Below are positions 28,950-39,109 of a DNA stretch of 64,000 nt, piece by piece. Origin of the DNA: Bartonella sp. HY038 (GTDB lineage: Bacteria > Pseudomonadota > Alphaproteobacteria > Rhizobiales > Rhizobiaceae). The stretch spans positions 136,944 through 200,943 of the forward strand of contig NZ_CP059726.1 in NCBI RefSeq assembly GCF_014117425.1, read 5' to 3'. The notes below the pieces were generated by a model, which saw only the letters and a list, made by a program, of their open reading frames with translations, did not search any database and was not told the DNA's origin. A program made the translations under genes and the position numbers. The stretch's first letter is position 1. Every line of letters begins with the position of its first letter.

Positions 28950-29664
28950 ATGGCCTCCCTATTTAAATTGCAGTTGCATGTGCAGGATGCAAACAAAATC
29001 GAGCGAAAGATTTAAACTTGAATGGGGCTTTAAGCCTTAGTCAATAATTTGCCCAACTATCTTTGCAATTCATCCAAGACATCAATCTTTGCGCCTTGAA
29101 TGACGGACTTACAACGGCATCTAAAAAATCTCCAAATTTTCAAGATGCGTTACATTTTATGATTTTGGTCACAATATTGGCAAATTATTCCACTTAATAG
29201 CATAATGGATTGCTATGTCTGGAATCACACAATTGATGACGTTTTTAAAATCGATTTAAAAACTAGCAAATATTATTGGAAAATCTCGTGCTTTTTTGGC
29301 ACATCTATGTGCAATAATGGCACAAAAGCGAAAAAAGACAGAACTGATATGATCAGTGCTACAATGCATATATCTGCAATATTATAATATAAACAAATAC
29401 TTATAATAAGCTATATACATAGAACATAATAAATAAAAACCAAAAGATAATCCAACCATATTTCTATAAAAAATATGGAGCTTTCTTTACAGAATTAAAT
29501 TTATTTTGTTTATATAACATTTTTTAATCGCGATGTATAATAGTTTTTTATAATAATCAGTTTTTTTTAAATCACTAAGAGCGAGCAAAAAACGCTGTTA
29601 GTTATGGGTAATGAGTGATGATTAGAGCCGGCCTCTAACCGATACCTGCAGTTTTAAATATCAA
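28950..29664. other. Long AT-rich intergenic region
   Basis: About 715 bases between the MHS permease and a LysR gene. A 60-codon frame at 29205-29387 has no ribosome binding site and an unconvincing composition, so I do not call it. A weak hairpin CCATATTT/AAATATGG at 29456-29478 is the only structure seen. A region this long may hide an RNA gene or decayed sequence, but nothing supports one. Confidence 0.35.
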
Positions 29665-30564
29665 TTAATCAATTTTATGAAGAGAATAATTTTCCCAAAG
29701 CTGATTGACTATTTTATGAGAAAACAATTTACGCCGATAAAGAGCAATATCCAGTTTTGCCTGCCATGATGGTTGATCAATCAGCATGATGCGCTTTGCA
29801 TCAAGGCTTGGACGCACCAAACGCAAAGGCAGCCATGCCATGCCTATACCTGCCGCGACAAGTTCCAATACCGATGAATAAGAATCCGTCTCATGCACCA
29901 TTTTAACATTAGGTTTGTTTTTAAGGCTTGATAAATGGCGGGTAATAATCGGGTGAAGAGCGGTTGTAGTGGTAAAACCAATATAAGGGGTAGAACTTGA
30001 CTCACTGCCGGTAAAAAGTGGCTTGCCGTTTTCACCAATCGCACTTATTGGCACTAATTCTTCCGTCGCAATAATGATCCAATCATATTGGGCAGGGTTT
30101 AATTTCAACCTTGTATGATAGCTTGAATAGGCAATTAAAATATCTGCATCAAGATTTGCCAAAGCGCCAATGGCTTTTTCGTGATTGCCTGCAATGATAC
30201 GAGTGCTAAAATTGCCAATAATTGCGCTCACTTCTTTTAACCATTGGGGAAAAAAGGTTGACGAAATCGTCACACCTGTAGCAATTTTTAAATCTGGTTC
30301 ACCGGTCTTATCACTGCTATCTAAGCGCTCGCGCAAAAGCCGCAAGGTTTCAATAATTTCAGTTGCTGTTTCAAGAACAATAATGCCTTCAGCGGTAAAA
30401 TCAATCGGCACAGTGCGGTGAATAAGCGGTACGCCCGCCCATTCTTCCAATGCTTTTATGCGCCTCCCAAAAGCTGGGTGGGTGACATTTCTATTTTCTG
30501 CTGCCCGAGTAAAACTACGGGTGCGCGCAAGTTCCATGAAATCGGCAAGCCAAGTTGCAAGCAT
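29665..30564 (-). CDS. LysR-family transcriptional regulator
   Basis: A 299-residue LysR-type regulator with the N-terminal winged helix (FMELARTRSFTRAAENRNVTHPAFGRRIKALEEW, in two stretches about residues 10-44) and a periplasmic-binding-protein-like effector domain. It lies 95 bases downstream of the peptide ABC transporter operon on the same strand, so it may be co-transcribed with and control it, or control the 27651 permease. No divergent target gene exists, which is unusual for the family. Confidence 0.88.
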   Translation of the reverse strand: MLATWLADFMELARTRSFTRAAENRNVTHPAFGRRIKALEEWAGVPLIHRTVPIDFTAEGIIVLETATEIIETLRLLRERLDSSDKTGEPDLKIATGVTISSTFFPQWLKEVSAIIGNFSTRIIAGNHEKAIGALANLDADILIAYSSYHTRLKLNPAQYDWIIIATEELVPISAIGENGKPLFTGSESSSTPYIGFTTTTALHPIITRHLSSLKNKPNVKMVHETDSYSSVLELVAAGIGMAWLPLRLVRPSLDAKRIMLIDQPSWQAKLDIALYRRKLFSHKIVNQLWENYSLHKID

Positions 30565-30659
30565 TGAGAGGCACTTTATCGACGTTAATATTTAAAATCC
30601 TATTCATTATAAATAGGATATTTTCTTAGCAATGACCAGATCTTATCATAATTGACATT

Positions 30660-32288
30660 TTAAAAGCGCGGTGGATGCCAATTTTTACCTGGAATTGAAG
30701 CCAATAATTGTTTGGTATAATCAGATTTTGGATTGCTATAAAGAGTGGCTGTTTCACCTTGCTCGGTAATTTGCCCCTTTTGCATAACAATAACCCGGTC
30801 GCATAATTGTGCAGCAACCCGCAAATCATGGGTAACAAACACAATTGATAGCGACAATTCTTGACGCAAATGGATTAACAACTTTAAAACCTGTTCTTGC
30901 ACCGACACATCAAGGGCAGAAACTGGCTCATCAGCTACAATGATTTTTGGCTTTAATGCTAAAGCGCGCGCAATGCCAATGCGTTGGCGTTGGCCGCCTG
31001 AAAATTCGTGCGGGAAACGCTCAAGGCTGCTTTGCGGCAGTTCTACCAATTCAACAAGGCGGCGTGCTTCCTCATGGGCTTTTTGCTTTGCTACACCATG
31101 AATAATTGGCCCTTGGGCAATAAGGTCAATCACCCTTTTGCGCGGATTAAGCGATGCCATTGGGTCTTGAAAAACCATTTGGATATCTTTGCGCAAGCGC
31201 TGTAATTGGCTGGCACTGGCGGTTAAAATATCTTCACCATCAAAATGCACTTCGCCGCTATCGCTTGCTAATAGCCGCGTTATCAAGCGCGATACGGTGG
31301 ATTTACCTGAACCACTTTCGCCCACAATGCCGAGGGTTTCACCATGATGCAATTGAAATGATAGGTCCTTTACCGCATGGACTGCTTTGCGCCCCTTTGA
31401 AAAAAAGCCCGCTTTTGCCTTATAGATTTTATTAAGGCCTATGGCATTTAACAAAACTGGCCTATCCATTGGGTTTTGCCGCTCAACGGGTGGCACAAGC
31501 GATGGCACGGCATTGATAAGCTGTTTAACATAAGGATGTTGGGGGCGGTTTAGCACCTCGTCAGCGCTGCCATGCTCAACCAATTCACCCAGTTTTAAAA
31601 CCGCAACATTGTCGGCAATTTCCGCCACCACACCAAAATCATGGGTAATGAACAAAATGCCGGTTTTATGCTTGGTTTGCAATTCCTTGATAAGATGCAA
31701 AATTTGCGCTTGTGTCGTGACATCGAGGGCGGTTGTCGGTTCATCGGCAATGATAAATTCTGGCTCTAAAATCAGCGCCATGGCAATCATCACTCTTTGC
31801 CTTTGCCCACCTGAAATTTGATGGGGATAGGCATGATAAACCGATTTTGGATCGGGGATATGCACCTCGGTCAAAATATCTATGACCTTTTGAAAGCGGT
31901 CTTTTTTGTTTAATTTTGTGTGTAAACGCAACACTTCATCAATTTGCCAGCCAACGCTTTTTTGCGGATTAAGCGCCGTCATCGGTTCTTGAAAAATCAT
32001 CGCCATTTTATTACCGCGCAAGGCTTGCAGCGATTTTTCTGGCATTTTTAATAAATCTTCACCGTGATAAAGGATTTCGCCATTGCTTACTTTTACCGTG
32101 CGTGAAGGTAGCAGCCCCATAATAGCGCTTGCAGTCAAGGATTTGCCTGAGCCGCTTTCACCAACAAGGCAAGTGATTTCACCGGCATGGATTTTAAGCG
32201 ATAAATCCGCCAAAGCAAAAATCCGCTCCTGCCCCTTTGGCAGGGTAATTTGCAAATGTTTAATTTCAATAATCGGTTGCTTGGTCAT
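30660..32288 (-). CDS. Peptide ABC transporter, double ATP-binding subunit
   Basis: A 542-residue fusion of two ATPase domains, as in YejF/GsiA. Each half has a Walker A (GESGSGKS), a signature (SGGQRQRV and SGGQRQRI) and a Walker B ending in ADEP. The linker regions contain the oligopeptide-transporter C-terminal motif with prolines (HPYVKQLINAVPSL). It powers uptake through the two permeases encoded just upstream; the start overlaps the permease stop by four bases. Confidence 0.93.
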   Translation of the reverse strand: MTKQPIIEIKHLQITLPKGQERIFALADLSLKIHAGEITCLVGESGSGKSLTASAIMGLLPSRTVKVSNGEILYHGEDLLKMPEKSLQALRGNKMAMIFQEPMTALNPQKSVGWQIDEVLRLHTKLNKKDRFQKVIDILTEVHIPDPKSVYHAYPHQISGGQRQRVMIAMALILEPEFIIADEPTTALDVTTQAQILHLIKELQTKHKTGILFITHDFGVVAEIADNVAVLKLGELVEHGSADEVLNRPQHPYVKQLINAVPSLVPPVERQNPMDRPVLLNAIGLNKIYKAKAGFFSKGRKAVHAVKDLSFQLHHGETLGIVGESGSGKSTVSRLITRLLASDSGEVHFDGEDILTASASQLQRLRKDIQMVFQDPMASLNPRKRVIDLIAQGPIIHGVAKQKAHEEARRLVELVELPQSSLERFPHEFSGGQRQRIGIARALALKPKIIVADEPVSALDVSVQEQVLKLLIHLRQELSLSIVFVTHDLRVAAQLCDRVIVMQKGQITEQGETATLYSNPKSDYTKQLLASIPGKNWHPPRF

Positions 32289-33160
32289 TTTTTCTGCCTA
32301 GGATTTAGAGCGTCATTAAGGCCTTCACCCAAAAGGGAAAATGAAAGAACCGTCAAAAAAATTGCAATGCCGGGAATTACCGCGCAATACCATTGGCTTT
32401 GCAGCACCGCCCTGCCCTGCCCGATCATATTGCCCCAGCTCGCATAATTTGCGTCACTTAAACCAAGAAAAGCAAGCGCCGCTTCCATCAAGACCGAACT
32501 TGCCATGATAACCGACGCAAAGACGATAACGGGTGGCAAAGCACTTGGTAGGATTTCTTTAAAAATAATGGATAAATTGCTGCAACCAAGATTACGCGCG
32601 GCTTCAACAAATTCGCGCTGCCTTAGCGACATATATTCAGCCCGAACCATGCGTGCAGGGGCTGTCCAAGAAACAATGCCAATGCAAAAAATAATATTTT
32701 CAATTGTCGAGCCAAAAATGGCCACCAAAGCCAACAGCAAAATAAAGCTTGGAATGGTTTGGAAGGCTTCGGTAATGCGCATTAAAACATCATCAATTAG
32801 GCCGCCAAAATAGCCAGCGATGGCACCAATAATAACACCAATAATAATTGAAATTAAAGTGGCAACCACACCAATTAACAGCGATATACGTGCGCCATGA
32901 ACAATGCCGGCTAAAATATCGCGGCCAAGCTGATCGGTACCAAGCGGGTTTGCACTATTCATAAATGGAAAAACAAGTGCGTCACCAGCACGGCGCAGCG
33001 GATCACCGGGCGCAATAAAACCAGCAAATAGCGCCATGCCAACAAGAATAATAAACAAAATAAGCCCAAGCACTGCCGCACGGTTGCGGGCAAAGCGGCG
33101 CCAAAAAGCGCTAAGGCGTGATGGTTGTTTGATGTGCGGCAAAATGGTTTCAGCACTCAT
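32285..33160 (-). CDS. Peptide ABC transporter permease (DppC/YejE-like)
   Basis: A 291-residue permease with an N-terminal cytoplasmic stretch, about six helices and the EAA loop (EAARNLGCSNLSIIFKEILPS, about residues 190-210) that contacts the ATPase. It carries the second-permease hallmark NPLGTDQLGRD. Overlaps of four bases with both neighbours show tight coupling in the operon SBP-permease-permease-ATPase. Confidence 0.93.
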   Translation of the reverse strand: MSAETILPHIKQPSRLSAFWRRFARNRAAVLGLILFIILVGMALFAGFIAPGDPLRRAGDALVFPFMNSANPLGTDQLGRDILAGIVHGARISLLIGVVATLISIIIGVIIGAIAGYFGGLIDDVLMRITEAFQTIPSFILLLALVAIFGSTIENIIFCIGIVSWTAPARMVRAEYMSLRQREFVEAARNLGCSNLSIIFKEILPSALPPVIVFASVIMASSVLMEAALAFLGLSDANYASWGNMIGQGRAVLQSQWYCAVIPGIAIFLTVLSFSLLGEGLNDALNPRQKK

Positions 33161-34134
33161 GATAGTTCAATCCTTGCGTCAAGGCGGGCATAAATAAGAT
33201 CGGTTATAAAATTAACAATCACCACCAAAATCGAGCATAGCAATATAATGCCCATCAAAGAATTCATATCGCGTTTGATAACCGATGTATAAGCAAGCTG
33301 CCCAAGCCCTGGAATGGAAAACATTTGCTCAATCACCACCGAGCCACCCAAAATAGTGGAAAATTGTAGGCCGAGCAAAGTGATAACCGGTAATAAAGCA
33401 TTGCGCATAATGTGGTGAAACATTAATCTTGCGCCGCTTGCGCCCTTAGCTTTTGCCGTGCGGATATAATCAAGATCCATAACTTCTAGCATTGAGGTGC
33501 GCATTAAGCGCATATAAAAAGCAAGGTAAATTAAGGCAAGCGATGTTGCCGGCAAGATGAGATGAATAGCAATATCAAGCGCATTGCGCCAACCCGTATG
33601 AAAAGCAATAATATCCTTATAGCCGCCTGATGGTAGCCAGCCAAGTTTTAACGAAAAGACGATAATCATCAAAATGGCAAGGAAAAAGCTTGGCAATGCG
33701 TAAAAAACCAATCCAAGCGTTGAAATAACCGTATCGGTTGCCGAATAAGCTTTACGCGCGGCTAAAGCACCAAGGGCAATGCCAAAAATAAAAGCGGCAA
33801 AAAGCGATGATCCCATTAATAATAAGGTCGGCACCAAGCGATCGAGCAATACTTGCAAAACGGGCTGCTCATAAACATAAGACCAGCCAAAATCAAATTG
33901 CGCCAATTTAACTAAATAAAGCCAAAGCTGCACATAAACGGGCTGATCTAACCCATATTCAATGCGCAATTTTTCAACAAATTTTGGATCTGCACCGCCC
34001 ATATCGCCGACGAGCGCATCAACTATATCACCGGGGGCAAGATGGATAAGCAGGAAACTACCCACCATGATGAGAAGTATAACGGGAACCGCTTGCACAA
34101 GACGGCGCAGCGCAAAGGTTAAAATGGCAGGCAT
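33157..34134 (-). CDS. Peptide ABC transporter permease (DppB/YejB-like)
   Basis: A 325-residue permease of the DppB type: an N-terminal helix with MVGSFLLIHLAPGD, a periplasmic segment carrying YGLDQPV, five further helices and the EAA loop (RTAKAKGASGARLMFHHIM). It is the first of the two channel subunits and lies 100 bases after the binding-protein gene. Confidence 0.93.
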   Translation of the reverse strand: MPAILTFALRRLVQAVPVILLIMVGSFLLIHLAPGDIVDALVGDMGGADPKFVEKLRIEYGLDQPVYVQLWLYLVKLAQFDFGWSYVYEQPVLQVLLDRLVPTLLLMGSSLFAAFIFGIALGALAARKAYSATDTVISTLGLVFYALPSFFLAILMIIVFSLKLGWLPSGGYKDIIAFHTGWRNALDIAIHLILPATSLALIYLAFYMRLMRTSMLEVMDLDYIRTAKAKGASGARLMFHHIMRNALLPVITLLGLQFSTILGGSVVIEQMFSIPGLGQLAYTSVIKRDMNSLMGIILLCSILVVIVNFITDLIYARLDARIELS

Positions 34135-34234
34135 GAAAACACCAAAATATTGTACATTGAACGAAAAGGCAGGGCAAAAGCCACTGCCTTTTATGCTAAT
34201 AAGAATAGTCGTTTAAAAAGCGTAGAAAACTGAT

Positions 34235-35836
34235 CTATTGACCTAACCATAAATCATAATTGCTTGATGAATCCCAACGCGGTGTATTATGGTGGTTTTT
34301 CATTACCTTGCTGGTGGTTGCCACAAATGGATGCTCAATCGCGAAAATCACCGGTAAATCTTCCATCTCTAATTTTTGCATTTGATGATAAAGATCAGCG
34401 CGTTTTTTGGGGTCTATCTCAATTGCCGCTTGTTCAATAAGACTGTCCATTTTTTCCGATTTATAGCCATATTGATTGCTCCAAGGCGTGCCAGCTGGAA
34501 TACCTGATTGCAGCCAAACAGTGGTGGAAACTGCTGGATCATTGCGGAATAAATGCCAGCCGCTCGCCGTGTCAAAATCATGGTCACGATAAACGCCATT
34601 TAAAAAGCCGGGTGCATCATTGGCAACAAGTTCCACCTCAATGCCCACCTCTTTTAACGCTTGTGCATAATATTCTGCCCAAAGCTGTGTATATTCGCCC
34701 CAAGGTGCTGGGCGGTGGCGCAATTTAAAGCGAATGCCATTGGCATCGGCTTTGTAGCCAGCCTCGTCAAGCAATTGCTTGGCTTTTTCAACATCATAGG
34801 CATAGCTTGGCACATCATCGGTATAATTTGCGCCGCCCGTGCTTGGAATTGGCCCATGCCCGGGCTTACCATAGCCACGCATGATATTTTTAATAGCAAA
34901 ATCAATATCTAAAGCGTGATAAATTGCTTGGCGCACTTTTAAATTGGCAAGGATAGGATTGCGCAAATTAAACTCAACCGTGGTATGGGCGATGTTATTT
35001 TCAAAACCTTTGGGACCAATGTCAAATTTGCCGCTCGCGCCAAGGCGTTCCATATCCGACATAGAAATGCTGTTAAAGCCGCTTTCCATCAACTCACCTG
35101 ATTGAAGTGCGGCAGCAGCCGCAGCCTTATCGGTGATAAAACGCCAAACCACGCGGTCAAGATAGGGATAATTTTTGCCGCGCCAATAATCATCATTGCG
35201 TTCAGCTATAATGTATTGACCACGCTCATATTTAGAAAATTTAAATGGACCGGTACCAATTGGCGCGGCATTATATTTATTTCTTAAAATATCAGTGCCT
35301 TCATAAAGATGCTTGGGCACTGGGTGACCAAGATCAGGCATAGCAGCAACCAAAAGTTCCATCGGCATTGGCTTTGCATAATTGAAAACTGCTTTATGCG
35401 GAGTTGGGCAATCAACCGACACCAAATTTTCTTGTAAGGTTGAAGAATAATTGAGCAAAGGCTTCCAAAGATTTATGGCACTATAGGCAACATCATCACA
35501 GGTAAAATCAACCCCATCATGCCAGCGAACATTTTCGCGCAAATCAAAGGTAATGGTTTTACCATCTTCTGATGAAGACCATTTGGTGGCTAAAACGGGC
35601 ACATAACCTTCATAAGAACGATCAATCAATGGTTCCATGATCTTGCCAGAAATCATATAAACACCGGTAGACGCCCGCAAGGCTGGATTTAAAACCCCTT
35701 GCTCTTGGTTAAGGTGGAAAATAGCAGTGCCGCCTGTTGTAATAATATTTTCGGGTTTCACATATTCGGCGGCTGTAGCAAAGCTACCGCTACCCAAGGC
35801 CAACACAACACCAAGTCCCACTTTGAATAAATTCAT
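34235..35836 (-). CDS. Peptide/solute ABC transporter substrate-binding protein
   Basis: A 533-residue family 5 extracellular solute-binding protein. The signal peptide ends near residue 22 (GSFATAAEY). The mature protein has the family signatures RENVRWHDG and the APIGTGPFKFSKYERGQ region. It delivers substrate, probably peptides or opine-like compounds, to the permeases encoded downstream. It is first in the operon. Confidence 0.92.
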   Translation of the reverse strand: MNLFKVGLGVVLALGSGSFATAAEYVKPENIITTGGTAIFHLNQEQGVLNPALRASTGVYMISGKIMEPLIDRSYEGYVPVLATKWSSSEDGKTITFDLRENVRWHDGVDFTCDDVAYSAINLWKPLLNYSSTLQENLVSVDCPTPHKAVFNYAKPMPMELLVAAMPDLGHPVPKHLYEGTDILRNKYNAAPIGTGPFKFSKYERGQYIIAERNDDYWRGKNYPYLDRVVWRFITDKAAAAAALQSGELMESGFNSISMSDMERLGASGKFDIGPKGFENNIAHTTVEFNLRNPILANLKVRQAIYHALDIDFAIKNIMRGYGKPGHGPIPSTGGANYTDDVPSYAYDVEKAKQLLDEAGYKADANGIRFKLRHRPAPWGEYTQLWAEYYAQALKEVGIEVELVANDAPGFLNGVYRDHDFDTASGWHLFRNDPAVSTTVWLQSGIPAGTPWSNQYGYKSEKMDSLIEQAAIEIDPKKRADLYHQMQKLEMEDLPVIFAIEHPFVATTSKVMKNHHNTPRWDSSSNYDLWLGQ

Positions 35837-36107
35837 AAAAATTTTCCCGTTTCATGCGACAATTGATATATTGGTTGATATATTGAGTGTCTATTGCAAC
35901 CAAAAGCAATTGCATCATCTAAATTGGCTATAAAATAGAATTTTTTTCTAAAACTATGAAGCGTTAAAATTTTCAAAAACAGTTAAAAATTAGAAAAATT
36001 ATGCTAAATTAACCATATTTTTCAGTACAAAATTCTTACAATTAAGAATGTGATGATAAAGCCAAAGGCACCACAAATTTCGATCAAAAACGCACTCACT
36101 TATAGGC

Positions 36108-36731
36108 TTAATTATATTGCCACTTTGCTTTTAAACATATCTCAAAAGGTGCCTGCCAGATGTTTTTATCACCTTCATAAATATTGGTTACCTCTGGATT
36201 TGGAGCCAAGTTGCTCAAATCCATTAGCTCTCCCTCAGCACCAAATATTAAATCAAACTTATTTTTAAAAAATATTTTCTGAAAATCATCATCGTTTAAT
36301 GGATATATTTTAATTTTTTCTGCACCTTTTTTTAAAATACTAATTTTTAATAAGCTTCCATCCACATAGGGTAGGCTATATAGTGGTAAAAAATACTTCC
36401 AATTTTTTCTATCCATATATTTAAAAAAAATACCAAAACTATATAAATATTCCTGCCATTGAATATCTTTATCAATAGCTGTAAAACTTAATCGTATTCC
36501 AGGAGGTAATCTTTCTTGCCTCTCATCATTAAATTCGCTTTCAACTAATTTATTGGTATTTTTGTCAACAATAATCGGTGCCGTCAGCGATAATTCCACT
36601 TTCATGCCATCAATAATCACTGAACTTTGACACCTATCCTCACTAACTGCTTCTGCCCCAAAAGACGAGCTTGCAAATGAAATAGCTGCCATGAATAAAA
36701 TAATCGAAAAAGCATTGCTGAATTTAACCAT
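36108..36731 (-). CDS. Secreted protein of a five-member tandem family (copy 1)
   Basis: A 207-residue protein with a clear signal peptide (MVKFSNAFSIILFMAAISF, cleavage probably after SSSFGA). The mature part has a conserved N-terminal block (RCQSSVIIDGMKVELSLTA) and a conserved C-terminal block (NIWQAPFEICLKAKW). One cysteine in each block could form a disulphide in the periplasm or outside. The middle, about residues 95-175, differs between copies. The last gene of the array. I do not recognise the family. Confidence 0.75.
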   Translation of the reverse strand: MVKFSNAFSIILFMAAISFASSSFGAEAVSEDRCQSSVIIDGMKVELSLTAPIIVDKNTNKLVESEFNDERQERLPPGIRLSFTAIDKDIQWQEYLYSFGIFFKYMDRKNWKYFLPLYSLPYVDGSLLKISILKKGAEKIKIYPLNDDDFQKIFFKNKFDLIFGAEGELMDLSNLAPNPEVTNIYEGDKNIWQAPFEICLKAKWQYN

Positions 36732-36859
36732 TCATTCGCCTCACGGATAACCACCTCTTTACTTATCATTGAATTGTTTTGCGCCAAACATATTATGCGA
36801 GCAGGTCTTTTAGCGAGGGTATTTTTACTTTAACCAGCTCGAAATAAAACTATAGTAGA

Positions 36860-37483
36860 TTAATTATAATGCCACTTTGCTTTTAAACATATTTCAAAAG
36901 GTGCCTGCCAAATATTTTTATCGCCTTCATAAATATTGGTGATTGTTGGATTTGGAGCCATCTTTTTTATATCGTGTAATCTTCCTAAAGCGCCAAATGT
37001 TATATTAAAGCCATTTTTTTCAAATATTTCGGGAAAATTAATAAAACTTATAGAATGAACTTTCGTCATTTCCATGCCTTTTTTTAAAACATCAACTTTT
37101 ATTAAGCTTTCAGATACATTTGGCCGAGTGGATTGTATAAGGAGACCTTTTGGGTCATTGCCATTCATATACCAAATATCGATACCAAAATTATATAAGT
37201 ATTCCTGCCATTGAATATCTTTATCAATAGCAGTAAAACTTAATCGTATTCCAGGAGGTAATCTTTCTTGCCTCTCATCATCAAAGTCATTTTCAATCAA
37301 TTTATTGGTATTTTTGTCAACAATAATCGGTGCCGTCAGCGATAATTCGACTTTCATGCCATCAATAAGAACTGAGCTTTGACACAAATCCTCGCTAAGT
37401 GCTTCTGCCCCAAAAGACGAGCTTGCAAATGAAATAGCTGCTATGAATAAAATAATAAAAAAAGCTTTGATGAATTCAACCAT
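36860..37483 (-). CDS. Secreted protein of a five-member tandem family (copy 2)
   Basis: A 207-residue paralogue with the same signal peptide, N-terminal block (LCQSSVLIDGMKVELSLTA) and C-terminal block. Its middle contains WYMNGNDPKGLLI and is closest to copy 4. The spacer to copy 1 repeats the spacer found between other copies, so the duplication unit includes promoter-side sequence. Function unknown. Confidence 0.75.
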   Translation of the reverse strand: MVEFIKAFFIILFIAAISFASSSFGAEALSEDLCQSSVLIDGMKVELSLTAPIIVDKNTNKLIENDFDDERQERLPPGIRLSFTAIDKDIQWQEYLYNFGIDIWYMNGNDPKGLLIQSTRPNVSESLIKVDVLKKGMEMTKVHSISFINFPEIFEKNGFNITFGALGRLHDIKKMAPNPTITNIYEGDKNIWQAPFEICLKAKWHYN

Positions 37484-37600
37484 TCATTCGCCCTCCCCTT
37501 TGCTTATCATTGAATTGTTTTGCGCCAAATATATTATGTGAGCAGGTCTTTTAGCGGGGGTATTTTTACTCTAACCAGCTCGAAATAAAACTATAGTAGA

Positions 37601-38236
37601 TTAATTATATTGCCACTTTGCTTTTAAACATATTTCAAAAGGTGCCTGCCAAATATTTTTATCACCATAATAAGGATTGGTTAATCTATCACGAGGGGTT
37701 AGTACATTTATATCCATTAATCTTCCCATGGCAGCGAAGGTCATATCAAATCCATTCTTTGCTGAGTATTCTTTAAAATTTATATGCGATAATGGATATA
37801 ATATTATCTCTTTTTTTCCCTTTTTTAATAGACTAATCTCTAATAATTTCTCTGTAATAATGGGTGGGGTATAGTGGCCGGATAGCCCCGTCCAACTATC
37901 TCCAAGCATGTAGCCATACCAAATATTGGAGGTATATAAGGCTTTTTGCCATTTTATATCTTTATCAGTTGCGGTAAAACTTAATCGTATTGATGGTATA
38001 ACCTGCCGTTTTTCCTCATCATTAAAGTCATTTTCAACTAACTTATGTGTTTTTTTATCAACAATAATTGGCGATGTTAGTGATAACTCCACTTTCATGC
38101 CATCAAGCAGCATTGAACTTTGACACCTATCCTTGCTAAGTGCTTCTGCCCCAAAAGACGAGCTTGCCAAAAAATTTGAAAGCGAAATAGCTGCTATGAA
38201 TAAAATAATCGAAAAAGCTTTGCTGAATTTAACCAT
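37601..38236 (-). CDS. Secreted protein of a five-member tandem family (copy 3, most divergent)
   Basis: A 211-residue paralogue. The signal peptide has a four-residue insertion (AISLSNFLASSSFGA) shared in part with copy 4. The ends match the family (RCQSSMLLDGMKVELSLTS; IWQAPFEICLKAKW), but the middle is strongly different (IWYGYMLGDSWTGLSGHY, and a TPRDRLTNPYYGDKN stretch). The contrast between conserved ends and variable centre is strongest here. Confidence 0.75.
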   Translation of the reverse strand: MVKFSKAFSIILFIAAISLSNFLASSSFGAEALSKDRCQSSMLLDGMKVELSLTSPIIVDKKTHKLVENDFNDEEKRQVIPSIRLSFTATDKDIKWQKALYTSNIWYGYMLGDSWTGLSGHYTPPIITEKLLEISLLKKGKKEIILYPLSHINFKEYSAKNGFDMTFAAMGRLMDINVLTPRDRLTNPYYGDKNIWQAPFEICLKAKWQYN

Positions 38237-38353
38237 TCATTCGCCCTCCCCTTTGCTTATCATTGAATTGTTTTGCGCCAAACATATTATGCAAGCAGGC
38301 CTTTTAGCGAGGGCATTTTTAGTTTAACCAGCTCGACACAAAACTATAGCAGC

Positions 38354-38989
38354 TTAATTATATTGCCACTTTGCTTTTAAACATATCTCAAAAGGTGCCT
38401 GCCAAATATTTTTATCACCTTCATAAATATTGGTTACTTCTGGATTTGGAGCCATCTTTTTTATATCGTGTAATCGACCTAAAGCGCCAAATGTTATATT
38501 AAAGCCATTTTTTTCAAATATTTCGGCAAAATTGACTAACCTTATAGAAGAAAACTGCGTTTTATTCATCCCTTTTTTTAAAACATCAACTCTTATTAAT
38601 CGTTCTGATACTCTCGGCGAAAGAGAATGTATGAGGAGACTTTCTGGGTCGTTGCCATTCATATACCAAATATCGATACCAAAACTATATAAATATTCCT
38701 GCCATTGAATATCTTTATCAATAGCCGTAAAACTTAATCGTATTCCAGGGTGTAATCTTTCTTGCCTCTCCTCATCAAAGTCATTTTCAACTAATTCATT
38801 GGTAATTTTATTGACAATAATTGGCGCCGTCAGCGATAATTCCACTTTCATGCCATCAATAATCACTGAACTTTGACACAAATCCTTACTAAGTGCTTCC
38901 GCCCCAAAAGACGAGCTTGCAAACGAATTTGAAAGCGAAATAGCGGCTAGGAATAAAATTATAAAAAAAACTTTGCTGAATTTAACCAT
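38354..38989 (-). CDS. Secreted protein of a five-member tandem family (copy 4)
   Basis: A 211-residue paralogue. I place the start at 38989, where the family signal peptide begins (MVKFSKVFFIILFLAA) behind a GGGGAGGGG site; a longer frame from 39046 would add 19 residues not found in the other copies. The middle is like copy 2 (WYMNGNDPESLLI). Two conserved cysteines are present. Confidence 0.75.
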   Translation of the reverse strand: MVKFSKVFFIILFLAAISLSNSFASSSFGAEALSKDLCQSSVIIDGMKVELSLTAPIIVNKITNELVENDFDEERQERLHPGIRLSFTAIDKDIQWQEYLYSFGIDIWYMNGNDPESLLIHSLSPRVSERLIRVDVLKKGMNKTQFSSIRLVNFAEIFEKNGFNITFGALGRLHDIKKMAPNPEVTNIYEGDKNIWQAPFEICLKAKWQYN

Positions 38990-39109
38990 CCATTTCCCCT
39001 CCCCTTTGCTTATCATCGGGCTGATGTTTTGCGCTAAACATACCATGCAAGTGCGTCTTTCATGGGTCGTATTTTTACTTTAACCAGCTCGAAATAAAAC
39101 TATAGCAGC

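Noticed and set aside
29205..29387. A 60-codon open frame in the long gap before the LysR gene
   Set aside because: No Shine-Dalgarno sequence, random-looking translation, AT-rich non-coding surroundings.
29456..29478. Hairpin CCATATTT/AAATATGG as a terminator
   Set aside because: A/T-rich stem of eight pairs, far from the end of any gene; expected by chance in such AT-rich sequence.
38990..39046. Longer start for array copy 4
   Set aside because: The 19 extra residues are absent from the four paralogues and would precede the signal peptide; the internal ATG has a strong binding site.
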